A program made the position numbers and the translations under genes. Shown piece by piece: positions 9,126 through 17,817 of a DNA stretch of 64,000 nucleotides (its first letter is position 1; each line of letters starts with the position of its first letter). Origin of the DNA: Flectobacillus sp. BAB-3569 (GTDB lineage Bacteria; Bacteroidota; Bacteroidia; Cytophagales; Spirosomataceae); NCBI RefSeq assembly GCF_002270355.1, contig NZ_NJFZ01000009.1, positions 1-64,000 of the forward strand, in the 5' to 3' direction. The notes beneath the pieces are model-generated. The model was not told the DNA's origin. It did no database searches and saw nothing but the letters and a program-made list of their open reading frames with translations.

Positions 9126-9995
9126 TTAAGTCGTCACTAGTCCAGAGAAGATTCCAATGAGGATAATTAAAAAGAATAAAAATGAGTAAGAGATAGTAAG
9201 TAGTATGAACTTTATGAGCGTTTTTACCCAACTTTGCTGATATACGTTTTTGATAGAAATCATGAAATACACTAGACTCAGAATTACTACAAATAATACA
9301 ATGTATCCTGAATAATCATAATAATCTTGATTGAAAAAGTATTTGTATAAATCACTCAGAAATTCACATATTGCCCAAAATACAAAAATAGCGGAGTGGG
9401 TATATAAGGTAAACACAAGGTGTTGAAAGTAATACCGCCACTTGGTACGTCTTTCGAAAAACCATAAGATATAGGCTGCAAACGGTAATAGAATAAACAT
9501 GATTGTCGGCAAATAATTGTTGAACAACATCGTTCTGCCATTTATTTCAGATTTTAATCCATACTTTTCTTCAAGATAGCGATGGTATTCCTTCACAATA
9601 CTATTTTTGATAGTTTTCCTGACAGGGAAGAATGTAGATATTCCCTTAGCCGTCAACACGGAATCTAAAGCCTCGTCATTTAATTGAAAATAGTAAGTGA
9701 TGGAGTCTTTTGGAATAATGAGTTTTTTGATAAGACCTAAATAAAATTTGGAGCTATCTTTTCTGGCATTATACTCTTTTTGAGCATCTTTCATACCTTT
9801 TCTGAATTCCTCCAGATTACTTTTTGAGACAGTATCTGGTTCTGATTCGAGGTTTTGCGAAAGGTCTTTTTTTAATTGTCTAGCAAAGTTTCTACCGCTA
9901 TTATAGTCTCTATTTTCGGCTTTTCTCAGCGAATCAATGGTGTTTTTGCTCTGTAACTGAGTATTGCTATCTTTTTTCAGAAGGTCTGAACTCAT
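9126..9995 (-). CDS. DUF3667-family protein, C-terminal part (membrane segments)
   Basis: A 289-residue reading frame beginning at an ATG that overlaps the stop of the preceding fragment (ATGA). The first 130 residues are hydrophilic and Lys/Ser-rich. They are followed by four to five membrane segments (IMFILLPFAAYILWF, AIFVFWAICEFL, YIVLFVVILSLVYFM, LLTISYSFLFFLIILIG). In the DUF3667 family an N-terminal zinc ribbon and these membrane segments normally sit in one polypeptide. Adding one T (minus strand) to the A7 run at 10000-10006 would fuse this frame to the zinc-ribbon frame through AIFFFIMSSD. This is probably the second half of a broken gene, or a sequencing error; translational coupling of two real proteins is the alternative. 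The biochemical function of the family is unknown. Confidence 0.65.
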   Translation of the reverse strand: MSSDLLKKDSNTQLQSKNTIDSLRKAENRDYNSGRNFARQLKKDLSQNLESEPDTVSKSNLEEFRKGMKDAQKEYNARKDSSKFYLGLIKKLIIPKDSITYYFQLNDEALDSVLTAKGISTFFPVRKTIKNSIVKEYHRYLEEKYGLKSEINGRTMLFNNYLPTIMFILLPFAAYILWFFERRTKWRYYFQHLVFTLYTHSAIFVFWAICEFLSDLYKYFFNQDYYDYSGYIVLFVVILSLVYFMISIKNVYQQSWVKTLIKFILLTISYSFLFFLIILIGIFSGLVTT

Positions 9996-10300
9996 GATGA
10001 AAAAAAGATGGCACTCACCCCAAAATACATTCTTACAGGGTGCATATATTTAACTCTTTTCCCTGAGTTAAATGCTAAAGTCAGTTTACCCGGATGTGTG
10101 AATATAATTTTTACCGTTTCGATAAACTTGGTTTCGAAAAAAGTAATACCACCAATAAACTCCATGATGAGGTCTTTCATGGGTGCATTCAAATTGTGAT
10201 TTTCTTGTCCACAATCGTGGCAATAATTTTCATTGCGTTCTAGGACAGTTTCACAGTTTGGGCATAAATGGGTTTTACGGCGTACTTTTCTTTTTCGCAT
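9992..10300 (-). CDS. DUF3667-family protein, N-terminal zinc-ribbon part
   Basis: A 102-residue fragment with two CxxC pairs (LCPNCETVL and YCHDCGQEN), a zinc ribbon typical of DUF3667 N-termini. The conserved core follows (IGGITFFETKFIETVKIIF, HPGKLTLAFNSGKR, MHPVRMYFGVSAIFF). It stops in FFSS just where the first membrane helix should run on. The stop lies directly after a run of seven A (plus strand, 10000-10006); a one-base shift there continues into the downstream frame. A candidate -7 box, TACATTTG on the minus strand, lies at 10341-10348. Family membership is clear from the ribbon and the HPVR motif. Whether the break is real cannot be judged from the sequence alone. Confidence 0.7.
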   Translation of the reverse strand: MRKRKVRRKTHLCPNCETVLERNENYCHDCGQENHNLNAPMKDLIMEFIGGITFFETKFIETVKIIFTHPGKLTLAFNSGKRVKYMHPVRMYFGVSAIFFSS

Positions 10301-10390
10301 AATAAAATAGTAGTATGGTAGTATTTGAAATGAGGCTATACAAATGTAGATAGTTTTAGAAAAAACTCCCTAACAATTGCTGGATTCTCA

Positions 10391-10440
10391 TCGCTAGTGC
10401 TGGATTCCAATCCAGCACCCTTTTTTTTCTAAGGATTCTA
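10391..10440 (+). repeat. Hairpin repeat, copy 3 of 3 (TGCTGGAT family)
   Basis: GTGCTGGATT (10397-10406) and AATCCAGCAC (10409-10418) form a 10-bp stem followed by eight T and AAGGATTCTATCC. A partial extra copy (GCTGGATTC) precedes it at about 10379. The T run faces away from the neighbouring minus-strand gene. Confidence 0.7.
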
Positions 10441-10463
10441 TCCTTTTTGATTTGCTTAGGCTA

Positions 10464-10829
10464 TCACTTTTTCCCTATCCAACCTAAATGTGTATGCTGA
10501 AAACTGTCAGTATATTTAAGTCCATAGCCCAAAGCTCTGTCCATAGCCGAATGTCCAAATAAAATAATACCAGATAAAATTAGAAGGTCATGATTTAGCC
10601 AATATCCAAGCGCAAGTATAGCGATAGCCAATAGTTTGTGATGAAATAGGTTGTATCCCCAAGCCCCAACTTTAGTATTCAATAAATACCCCAACATCGA
10701 AATATCTGGCAGCAGAATACAAGCAGGATATATCCACCAAGCATAATCTAATTGCTGAAATAATACGATAGAAAGAAGTAGCTGACCAAGTTCTTCTAAT
10801 TTGAGGAGGAAATTCATATCTTTTGTCAT
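10464..10829 (-). CDS. DUF4260 family membrane protein
   Basis: A 121-residue integral membrane protein with about four hydrophobic segments. Family features are the LEELGQLLLSIVLF opening, the PDISMLGYL segment, the GYNLFHHKLLA motif and the GHSAMDRALGYGLKY C-terminal signature, which are characteristic of DUF4260. I chose the ATG at 10829 (MTKDMNFLL); the frame is open 13 codons further upstream and an internal ATG at 10817 is equally possible. The family has no assigned function. It is flanked by a hairpin repeat downstream and the crp-like gene on the other side of about 65 bp. Confidence 0.8.
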   Translation of the reverse strand: MTKDMNFLLKLEELGQLLLSIVLFQQLDYAWWIYPACILLPDISMLGYLLNTKVGAWGYNLFHHKLLAIAILALGYWLNHDLLILSGIILFGHSAMDRALGYGLKYTDSFQHTHLGWIGKK

Positions 10830-10894
10830 GTTCGTTTTTGTTTTTGTGATGACACAAAATTCGAGCATTTAAAAGTATTCACTCTTGACAAAAA

Positions 10895-11472
10895 TCAAGA
10901 ACTTTCAGATTTGCGTTTTCTGATTCGACTAAATGTTTCGGCGCTCATACCCAACACCGAGGCTATGTATTGAAGCGGTACTTGATTGAAAAGTTCTTTA
11001 TTTTGTTCAAAATACGCATCATAACGCTCTTCGGCGGTCATTGATAGGTGTGAAAACACACGATTTTCAATCATCGCAAAACATTTGACGATGAATCTTT
11101 TTTCAATATCGAGCCACTTGGGAAATTCCTGGCAGAGTTTGAGATAATTTTTTTCGAAAGGGTCAAAAGTTCAACATCTGTAAATGCTTGAATCGACCAG
11201 CGATTGGGCTGGTTAAAGAAAAAACCTGCTATTTCGGTAATAAGATAATTTTCGGTCGAAATCCATTGGGTAATTTCCTTTCCATCTACAACAGCATAAA
11301 CCCTGAGAATCCCACTTTTAATGAGACTCAGCTTATCACAAACTTTATCCGATTGGGTGAAATAAGCATTTCTGGAAAGTTTTTCTTCTTTAAAGTAGGA
11401 GCGTAGGAGTTCCAACTCAGCCTCAGTAAGTTGTCCGAAGTTGTCCTGAATAATAAGGTTAAAGTTTTGCAC
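10895..11472 (-). pseudogene. Crp/Fnr-family transcriptional regulator, frameshifted
   Basis: From a probable GTG start at 11472 the protein reads QNFNLIIQDNFGQLTEAELE, then a cyclic-nucleotide-binding fold (IKSGILRVYAVVDGKEITQW, NQPNRWSIQAFTDVELLTLS). At the T7 run 11148-11154 the frame breaks; one extra base restores KKNYLKLCQEFPKWLDIEKR. After that come the typical second half EERYDAYFEQNKELFNQVPL and the winged-helix recognition segment YIASVLGMSAETFSRIR, ending at the TGA 10895-10897. The repaired length, about 192 residues, is normal for Bacteroidota Crp-like regulators. It lies 11 bp after the hypothetical gene at 11484-11855 and probably shares its transcript. The lesion may be a homopolymer sequencing error rather than true decay. 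Confidence 0.75.
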
Positions 11473-11483
11473 AAAAAGAGTGG

Positions 11484-11855
11484 TTATAAATCTTGAGCAT
11501 TTTCTCGATATAGATAGAAAATTGTAATCAGTTGGTTGGTTGCTGTATCCCAAAACATCATGTAAGCTTTTTCCTCGGTAGTAAAAGTATTCAAACACAC
11601 TTCTTTCGCTGAAGAACTTGAGAGTTGTTTAATCGCTTCTTCCCAAGAACTTATTTCTTCATTCTCAAAAAACTTCCTTTTTAAACTTTTGTTGATTCGT
11701 AACCTTGTAGTGTATAATCCTGTTAGGTACTCTCTCGTTTGAACTATTTCATTCAGAACACTCTCAGGATTTTGTTGGAGTGCGACTGCACATTCTTGCG
11801 CTAGAAAAGACTCCTTTTCTGCTTGAAGGCCATTTAAAATTTGTTCCTGTGTCAT
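11484..11855 (-). CDS. Hypothetical protein, first gene of a two-gene unit with crp-like regulator
   Basis: A 123-residue soluble protein with no signal peptide or membrane segment and no family I recognise. It is rich in Glu and Gln (MTQEQILNGLQAEKESFLAQ) with a C-terminal aromatic stretch (YMMFWDTATNQLITIFYLY). It ends 11 bp before the probable GTG start of the frameshifted Crp/Fnr gene, which suggests co-transcription. A candidate -7 box on the minus strand (TATCTTTG, 11883-11890) is 27 bp upstream of the ATG. It could be a small regulatory or binding protein, but nothing in the sequence shows this. Confidence 0.65.
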   Translation of the reverse strand: MTQEQILNGLQAEKESFLAQECAVALQQNPESVLNEIVQTREYLTGLYTTRLRINKSLKRKFFENEEISSWEEAIKQLSSSSAKEVCLNTFTTEEKAYMMFWDTATNQLITIFYLYRENAQDL

Positions 11856-11966
11856 TTAGAATTGGTTTTGGATAAAAGGTGTCAAAGATATATGTAAGAT
11901 TATTGAATAATGTCTGTAGAATTTCAAGCTTTAAAGAGAGGGTTAGCGTGGTAAGAACGAGGTATG

Positions 11967-12320
11967 TTAAGTTCTTAAAATCTTATCCATTTTTTTGCCC
12001 TTTGCTAGTTCATCAACTAATTTATCTAAATATCGGATTTGTTGCATCAATTTATCTTCAATATCTTCTATGCGGTATCCGCAAATGACCCCAGTAATTT
12101 TATGAGCATTTGGATTTATCTGAGGAGCTTCTGCAAAAAAGGTTTCAAAGTCTATTTTTTGCTCAATAATTTGTAGAATACTGGCAACATCATAGCCTGT
12201 TAACCAACAAATCACCTCATGTAATTCGTCTACAGTACGTCCTTTTTTCTCAACTTTCTGTACATAGTGAGGATATACACTCGCAAAAGACATTTTGAAA
12301 ACTCTGGTATTTGTATTCAT
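11967..12320 (-). CDS. DUF2200 domain-containing protein
   Basis: A 117-residue soluble protein that matches the DUF2200 pattern throughout: TRVFKMSFASVYPHYVQKVE near the N-terminus, then KKGRTVDELHEVICWLTGYD, then a FFAEAPQINPN segment and a closing ITGVICGYRIEDIEDKLMQQ helix. Family members usually begin with the same TRVFKMSF motif, which supports the first ATG (12320) over the internal one at 12293. No catalytic residues are known for the family and the function is unassigned. The gene stands alone; a nested palindromic repeat lies upstream at 12505-12672. Confidence 0.85.
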   Translation of the reverse strand: MNTNTRVFKMSFASVYPHYVQKVEKKGRTVDELHEVICWLTGYDVASILQIIEQKIDFETFFAEAPQINPNAHKITGVICGYRIEDIEDKLMQQIRYLDKLVDELAKGKKMDKILRT

Positions 12321-12504
12321 GAGTAAAGAGAAAGGTTAACTGACAAGTTTATTAGCAGTTTAAATTTACTGTTTTTCAACAAAAATCTACTGTTTGACAC
12401 AAGGGAATTTCTAGCCTGAGCTTTATAAATAAAATTCCCAAAAGGAAATAAGTCATGCAAAATAAGATTTAATAAGCTGAAGCTATTTTATTATTTTTTA
12501 TAAA

Positions 12505-12672
12505 AGCGCCGTAGATGCGAAAGTTTGGTAGCATAATTCCTTAGAAAAATTTTAAAAGAGCGCCGTAGGTGCGAAAGAATTCAAAATAGTCTGTTTTCTT
12601 TCGCACCTACGGCGCTCCTTCATGGGTTCAGTAAAAAGTTCATTACTACCAAACTGTCGCTCCTACGGAGCT
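12505..12672. repeat. Nested double palindrome built from GCGCCGTAGGTGCG-type repeats
   Basis: Four copies of one motif are arranged as two nested inverted pairs. The inner pair, 12558-12577 and 12598-12617, is a perfect 20-bp inverted repeat (GAGCGCCGTAGGTGCGAAAG). The outer pair, 12505-12531 and 12646-12672, matches at 23 of 27 positions and extends into TTTGGTAG / CTACCAAA. It lies between the DUF2200 start and the 3' end of the SMR gene. Confidence 0.8.
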
Positions 12673-12809
12673 GATGTAAAAGATTGGTTAGTAAGTGGGC
12701 TTGTCATTTTTAAAAATATATTCTGCCGTTCTGCTTCGCTTTTTATTTCGAGCACAAACCACCAAAATATGAGGTCGTTCTGTCATAAATGCTTTTTAGA
12801 TATTCGATA

Positions 12810-13136
12810 CTAATGCGACACCATTTTCAATCCGATAATAGAGCCAATTAAAGTACTGATAAAAAATAGGCGCCAAAAAGTAGCTGGTTCTTTAAAAACA
12901 AGGATTCCCAAAAGTACTGTTCCAACAGCACCGATGCCTGTCCAAACAGCATAAGCCGTAGCAATAGGTAGCGACTCAATAGCTTTCATCAAAAGCCCCA
13001 TGCTGATAAAAAGCGCTATTCCAAATCCTGCATACCAAAGATATACCTCGTTTCCTGTACTTTCTTTTACTTTGCCCAAACAAAAAGCAAAGGCTACCTC
13101 AAATAGCCCTGCAATAATTAACCATATCCAATTCAT
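12810..13136 (-). CDS. Small multidrug resistance (SMR) family efflux protein
   Basis: A 108-residue inner-membrane protein with four transmembrane helices, the standard SMR length and topology. The conserved membrane glutamate is in helix 1 (IAGLFEVAFAFCLG), and helix 3 carries the family signature AYAVWTGIGAVGTVLLG. The pattern is of the SugE/Gdx or EmrE type; these dimerise antiparallel and exchange protons for guanidinium or quaternary cations. The specificity cannot be told from sequence. The start at 13136 (MNWIWLI) is preferred over nine extra upstream codons because it matches the family N-terminus. A Crp/Fnr-family regulator lies just upstream on the same strand (79 bp gap), a plausible regulator or operon partner. 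Confidence 0.9.
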   Translation of the reverse strand: MNWIWLIIAGLFEVAFAFCLGKVKESTGNEVYLWYAGFGIALFISMGLLMKAIESLPIATAYAVWTGIGAVGTVLLGILVFKEPATFWRLFFISTLIGSIIGLKMVSH

Positions 13137-13214
13137 ATTTCTTGTGTTAAAATTCACAAGCAAAGTTCTGCATCGGAAAAGGAAAATAATTTTACAAATG
13201 TTAAAAAATACTAC

Positions 13215-13778
13215 CTATCGAATCTCAGCTCTAATTCTACTCAGACTCACTTGACTAATTCCAAGATATGAAGCAATATGTCCTAATTGCACTCGCTGAA
13301 TGAGGTCAGGATGTAATTCTAGAAGTTCATGATAGCGTTCGCTGGCGGTTCTGAATTGTCGGGCAATAAATCTTTCTTCCGTTTTGATGAGTTCTAGTTC
13401 AGCCAATTTGCGTCCCCAATTAGCGATATGTATGTCACTCTGATAAAGGTCTTCCAATACCTCTGTTTTTAACTGATACAGTTCACAATCTTCTAATAGC
13501 TCTACATCTTCGTAGCCTTTTTGTCCAATGACATAGCTTTTTAAAGACATCAATGTATCTCCTTCTTTACAAAACAGAAAAGTAATCTCATTGTCAGGCT
13601 TTTGAGTATACAGCCTTGCAATTCCTTTTTTGATAAAGTAAATATTACTTTCCACTTTATTGGCTCGCAGTAGAATATGACCTTTCGGAAAACTAAGCTC
13701 TGAAATATGCCCTTCCAGCTTTTGTATGGAAGCTTCAGGTAGAGGGTGAATTGTATTTGAAATTTGTGAGAGGTTCAT
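13215..13778 (-). CDS. Crp/Fnr-family transcriptional regulator
   Basis: A 187-residue cytoplasmic DNA-binding protein, intact. Residues 1-115 form a cyclic-nucleotide-binding beta-roll (FPKGHILLRANKVESNIYFI then KKGIARLYTQ). The C-terminal winged helix contains HIASYLGISQVSLSRIRAEI, the recognition helix common to Bacteroidota Crp-like proteins. The ligand is not evident. It precedes the SMR efflux gene on the same strand with a 79 bp gap, so the pair may form one transcript, with the regulator controlling the pump; this is inference. It is a paralogue of the frameshifted regulator at 10895-11472, which has the same architecture. Confidence 0.88.
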   Translation of the reverse strand: MNLSQISNTIHPLPEASIQKLEGHISELSFPKGHILLRANKVESNIYFIKKGIARLYTQKPDNEITFLFCKEGDTLMSLKSYVIGQKGYEDVELLEDCELYQLKTEVLEDLYQSDIHIANWGRKLAELELIKTEERFIARQFRTASERYHELLELHPDLIQRVQLGHIASYLGISQVSLSRIRAEIR

Positions 13779-13925
13779 GTTAAATTGAATTGATGTATTT
13801 CAAATGATTTTTCCCGACGTATTTTCTCATTGATAACCTTTTAATCATTAAAATTACACTAGTTAATAGCAGAATAGATAGTTTAAATCCGAAGCCCATT
13901 AAAATTTGAGATGAATATCTGTAGA

Positions 13926-14333
13926 TTATTTGACAAAATCCAAATTCTGAATTTTATCAATGCAAGCCTCAACCGAATCATCCGTAGACTTCAATTGATA
14001 TTTTAAATGCCAATTTTTACTTTTCACCAAAAATATTCCTAAAGATTTTTCGAAGTAAGCCTCTACTTTGCTGTCTACACCTGCATCAGGATTGGTAAAC
14101 TTTAAATTTTGAAGAGATTTTTGATGTAAAGTATAGGCAAAAGAATCTACAACGACCATCCTATCTGAACCATGAGGAATACGATTCACCCAGAGAGTAT
14201 CGGATTTGTCAAGTTCTTGTTTAATCACATAAAAGCTATTGTCTTTTTGTGATACTGCTTTTTGTCTTTGGTTACAAGAGTAAAGGCTAATAATTGCTAT
14301 GATACACAAAATTTTTGATGTAGTTTTATCCAT
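13926..14333 (-). CDS. Small lipoprotein of unknown function
   Basis: A 135-residue protein with a lipoprotein signal: MDKTTSKILCIIAIISLYSC, the lipobox LYSC placing the lipidated Cys at residue 20. The mature part is polar and beta-rich, with a VVVDSFAYTLHQKSLQNLKF segment and no recognised domain. There is no partner gene; the next gene on this strand begins about 150 bp downstream. An export role is inferred from the lipobox only. Confidence 0.7.
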   Translation of the reverse strand: MDKTTSKILCIIAIISLYSCNQRQKAVSQKDNSFYVIKQELDKSDTLWVNRIPHGSDRMVVVDSFAYTLHQKSLQNLKFTNPDAGVDSKVEAYFEKSLGIFLVKSKNWHLKYQLKSTDDSVEACIDKIQNLDFVK

Positions 14334-15063
14334 GAAGTTATGTCTATAAACCAGCGATTTAAAGGTCTAGAAAAATTCAAAACAAAGATGTGAATATTCA
14401 TTGGGTAACCTGCCTTTAGCTCACAAAATGAAAATAATTAGGGTATTTACAGGGGTATTCTTGCTTATGTATCTTGAAAGAATAAAATGGAGTTTTGTTT
14501 TAAAATATATTGGGTGATAAGTTAACCCCAATTCAATCAAGTAATTAGTACAATCCCAAGAATAAATTTGACTCATAATTAGCGAAAATTTGCTAAATGT
14601 ATTTAGTTAATTATTTGGTAAAACTTCGTTTGTCATGGAATAATATTGTGTTGGCTGATACTTTAAGATAAAATTCTTTGTTTTATCCTGTTTAGTACAA
14701 TAAACGAAGATGTTATAAGGATTAGACAATATCTTAGAAAAACTTCTTCAAAAATTAGAATAAATAAAGATTAGCGTCAAAAAAAGCGTTGTAAGGGATA
14801 GGTTTTGAAGTGAAATTGGATACTTGAACAAAAATGCCACTCTCAAAAAAGTATAACGTTTAGCACGAAAAAAATTAGATTGTCGTGGAATTGTGAAATT
14901 TCTTCCCTAATTTTGCACCCGAAAAGAGTTAGTAAGTTTAAGATGTAATAAACCCCAGCCAAGCAAAGCGAAAAAAATCTCTTTCCTTATCTTGTAAAGG
15001 ACTTGCATCCAACGAATAACCTCTCAAATCGAATTCCAAAATCACAAATCCAACTATAAAGAA
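14334..15063. other. 730-bp gene-free stretch upstream of atpA
   Basis: No ORF with family features, no RNA gene and no remains of atpH/atpF are visible. The sequence is AT-rich. The only signal I can support is a candidate promoter box near 14908, leaving a leader of about 145 bases before atpA. Confidence 0.5.
14908..14915 (+). promoter_or_regulatory. Candidate -7 box for atpA
   Basis: TAATTTTG fits TAnnTTTG and is followed by C. A TTG lies 25 bases upstream (14880-14882), slightly too far for the usual spacing. The box is 148 bp before the atpA start. Confidence 0.45.
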
Positions 15064-16644
15064 ATGGCATCAGTCAGACCAGATGAAGTGTCAGCCATCT
15101 TGAGAGAACAACTTTCAGGATCTAAGTCAGAGGCTGAACTCCAAGAAGTAGGTACCGTGCTACAAATCGGTGATGGTGTAGCTCGTATTTATGGACTATC
15201 GAAAGTACAAGCGGGTGAGTTGCTCGTATTTGAAAACGGCTTGAAAGCCCTAGCCCTTAACCTCGAAGAAGACAACGTAGGTGCGGTATTATTGGGTGAT
15301 TCATCTGAAATCAAAGAAGGTGACACCGTAAAACGTACAGACGAAATCGCCTCTATCAAAGTAGGTGACGGTATCTTAGGTCGTGTCGTGAACACACTTG
15401 GCGAGCCAATTGACGGCAACGGTCCAATCGCAGGACAATTATACGATATGCCACTTGAGCGTAAAGCTCCAGGGGTAATTTATCGTCAACCAGTAACAGA
15501 ACCTCTTCAATCAGGTATCAAAGCGATCGACGCTATGATTCCAGTAGGTCGTGGTCAACGTGAGTTAGTTATTGGTGACCGTCAGACAGGTAAAACAACT
15601 GTTTGTATTGACACAATTATCAACCAAAAAGAATTCTACGATGCAGGTCAACCAGTGTTCTGTATCTATGTAGCTTGTGGTCAGAAAGCTTCAACTATCA
15701 AGCAAGTTGAGCAAGCTCTTCGCAAAGCAGGTGCTATGGATTACACAGTAATCGTAGCGGCTGGTTCTGCTGACCCAGCTCCAATGCAGTTCTTTGCTCC
15801 ATTTACAGGTGCTGCTATTGGTGAATTCTTCCGCGATACAGGTCGTCCAGCATTAGTAGTGTATGACGATTTGTCTAAGCAAGCGGTTGCTTACCGTGAA
15901 GTTTCATTGCTTCTTCGTCGTCCTCCAGGCCGTGAAGCTTACCCTGGTGACGTATTCTATTTACATAGCCGTTTGTTGGAGCGCGCTGCGAAAATCAACG
16001 CATCTGACGAAATCGCAAAAAATATGAACGACCTTCCTGAGTCTATCAAAGGAATCGTAAAAGGTGGTGGTTCATTAACGGCTCTTCCAATTATCGAAAC
16101 TCAAGCGGGTGACGTTTCTGCTTATATCCCGACTAACGTAATCTCTATTACCGACGGTCAGATCTTCTTGGAAACTAACTTGTTTAACGCAGGTATCCGT
16201 CCAGCTATCAACGTAGGTATCTCTGTATCTCGTGTAGGTGGTAACGCTCAAATCAAATCAATGAAGAAAGTAGCTGGTACCTTAAAATTGGACCAAGCTC
16301 AATTCCGTGAATTGGAAGCCTTCGCTAAATTTGGTTCTGATTTAGATGCTGCTACTAAATTGACTATCGAACGTGGTCGTCGTAACCTTGAAATGTTGAA
16401 GCAACCTAACGGTAGCCCTCAACGTGTAGAAGACCAAATCGCTATGATTTATGTTTCTACTAACGGTTTAATCGACACAGTTGCGGTATCTAAAGTACGT
16501 GAGTTCGAGAAGGATTTCGTTACAGTTATGCATGCTACTCAAAAATCTACTATGGATGCTTTGAAAGCAGGTAAATTCGACGATTCTTTGACTGATGTAT
16601 TGAAGAAAGTGGCGAAAGAAGTGGCAGTTAAATACCAAGGATAA
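15064..16644 (+). CDS. atpA: F0F1 ATP synthase subunit alpha
   Basis: A 526-residue subunit of the F1 catalytic head, normal length. It forms the alpha3beta3 hexamer at the inner face of the cytoplasmic membrane and carries the non-catalytic nucleotide site. Walker A is [10 protein letters not shown] (about residue 169). Other signatures are [34 protein letters not shown], split here as [17 protein letters not shown] and [20 protein letters not shown], and [20 protein letters not shown]. The N-terminus ([17 protein letters not shown]) matches the family start. It uses strongly preferred codons, as expected for high expression. Unusually, no atpH, atpF, atpE or atpB lies upstream, and a terminator separates it from atpG 270 bp downstream. 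Confidence 0.98.
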   Translation: MASVRPDEVSAILREQLSGSKSEAELQEVGTVLQIGDGVARIYGLSKVQAGELLVFENGLKALALNLEEDNVGAVLLGDSSEIKEGDTVKRTDEIASIKVGDGILGRVVNTLGEPIDGNGPIAGQLYDMPLERKAPGVIYRQPVTEPLQSGIKAIDAMIPVGRGQRELVIGDRQTGKTTVCIDTIINQKEFYDAGQPVFCIYVACGQKASTIKQVEQALRKAGAMDYTVIVAAGSADPAPMQFFAPFTGAAIGEFFRDTGRPALVVYDDLSKQAVAYREVSLLLRRPPGREAYPGDVFYLHSRLLERAAKINASDEIAKNMNDLPESIKGIVKGGGSLTALPIIETQAGDVSAYIPTNVISITDGQIFLETNLFNAGIRPAINVGISVSRVGGNAQIKSMKKVAGTLKLDQAQFRELEAFAKFGSDLDAATKLTIERGRRNLEMLKQPNGSPQRVEDQIAMIYVSTNGLIDTVAVSKVREFEKDFVTVMHATQKSTMDALKAGKFDDSLTDVLKKVAKEVAVKYQG

Positions 16645-16657
16645 TATTTGAATGTAG

Positions 16658-16685
16658 GAGAGGGTAGTACGCTACTCTCTCTTTT
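16658..16685 (+). terminator. Terminator between atpA and atpG
   Basis: GAGAGGGTAG (16658-16667) pairs with CTACTCTCTC (16672-16681, one G-T pair) around a TACG loop, followed by TTTT. It implies that atpG is at least partly transcribed separately. Confidence 0.65.
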
Positions 16686-16913
16686 ACAGTAATTAATCAA
16701 TTAGCAAATTGTGAATTGTGAATGAGAAATCATCACAAAAGCTTCGCAAAATTGAGACTGATTACCTAGTACGAAATCATTATTTGACTTGATATTCTTT
16801 AATGTAAACTTTCTGAGTCCTTACAAATAACAGATACATTAGTAATAAATAACGATTTTGAATACATCAAATATTTCATTTCTATCATTCACTGTTTCAA
16901 ACATTAGCAAAAG

Positions 16914-17798
16914 ATGCCTTCATTAAAAGAAGTCCGTAACCGAATAGTGTCAGTAAACTCTACTCAGCAGATTACTAAAGCCATGAAAATGGTTTCGGCG
17001 GCTAAACTTCGCCGTGCAACTGATGCTATTGTTCAAATGCGCCCTTATTCGCAGAAATTAACCGAAATGATTGCAACTGTTTCGGCTAATGCAGAAGGTG
17101 CTCAATCGAACCCTTACACAATCACTCGCGATATTCAAAAAGTGTTAGTGATTGTTGTTACTTCTGACCGTGGTCTTTGTGGAGCATTCAACGCCAACGT
17201 TGGTAAGGCAACTGTAAACCTTATCGCAGAAAAATACGCTAGTCAAAATGCCGCAGGCAATGTTGAGATTTTGGCTTTGGGTAAAAAAGGTGCTGAATAC
17301 TTAACTCGTCGTGGTTATAAAGTAAACGAAAAATTTGTTCATATCTTCTCTAAATTGTCTTTCGCTTCAGTTCGCCAAGCAGCAGAATATGCTATGGATG
17401 GATTCGTTGCTGAAAAATATGACGTTGTAGAAGTTATTTTCAATGAATTCAAAAACGTGGCAACTCAAATTTTGAGAGCAGAACAAATGTTGCCTTTAGT
17501 TGATAAACAAGATAGTAACGTTAAAGCTTCATCTGTTGATTATATCTTCGAACCTTCGGAAGAAGAAATTATCAGCGAGTTGCTTCCTAAAGCGTTGAAA
17601 TTGCAAGTGTATAAAGCTGTTTTAGAATCAAATGCTTCTGAACACGGTGCTCGTATGACTGCAATGGATAAAGCTACTGAAAATGCAGGTGAATTGTTGA
17701 AAGAGTTGAAACTCGTTTACAACCGTTCTCGTCAAGCTGCGATTACGAAGGAAATCCTCGAAATCGTTGGTGGTGCCGAAGCATTGGCCTCAGCTTAA
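16914..17798 (+). CDS. atpG: F0F1 ATP synthase subunit gamma
   Basis: A 294-residue central-stalk subunit that rotates inside the alpha/beta hexamer. The N-terminal helix is MPSLKEVRNRIVSVNSTQQI followed by TKAMKMVSAAKLRRA, the C-terminal helix is ARMTAMDKATENAGELLKEL then KLVYNRSRQAAITKEILEIV; both are highly conserved gamma signatures. The Rossmann-like middle contains VVTSDRGLCGAFNANV. It follows atpA, but after a terminator and a 270-bp spacer that holds a short copy of the ATTCACAATTC repeat family near 16702. It ends in a strong terminator. Confidence 0.97.
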   Translation: MPSLKEVRNRIVSVNSTQQITKAMKMVSAAKLRRATDAIVQMRPYSQKLTEMIATVSANAEGAQSNPYTITRDIQKVLVIVVTSDRGLCGAFNANVGKATVNLIAEKYASQNAAGNVEILALGKKGAEYLTRRGYKVNEKFVHIFSKLSFASVRQAAEYAMDGFVAEKYDVVEVIFNEFKNVATQILRAEQMLPLVDKQDSNVKASSVDYIFEPSEEEIISELLPKALKLQVYKAVLESNASEHGARMTAMDKATENAGELLKELKLVYNRSRQAAITKEILEIVGGAEALASA

Positions 17799-17817
17799 TC
17801 TTGTTAAAAAAGATTAT

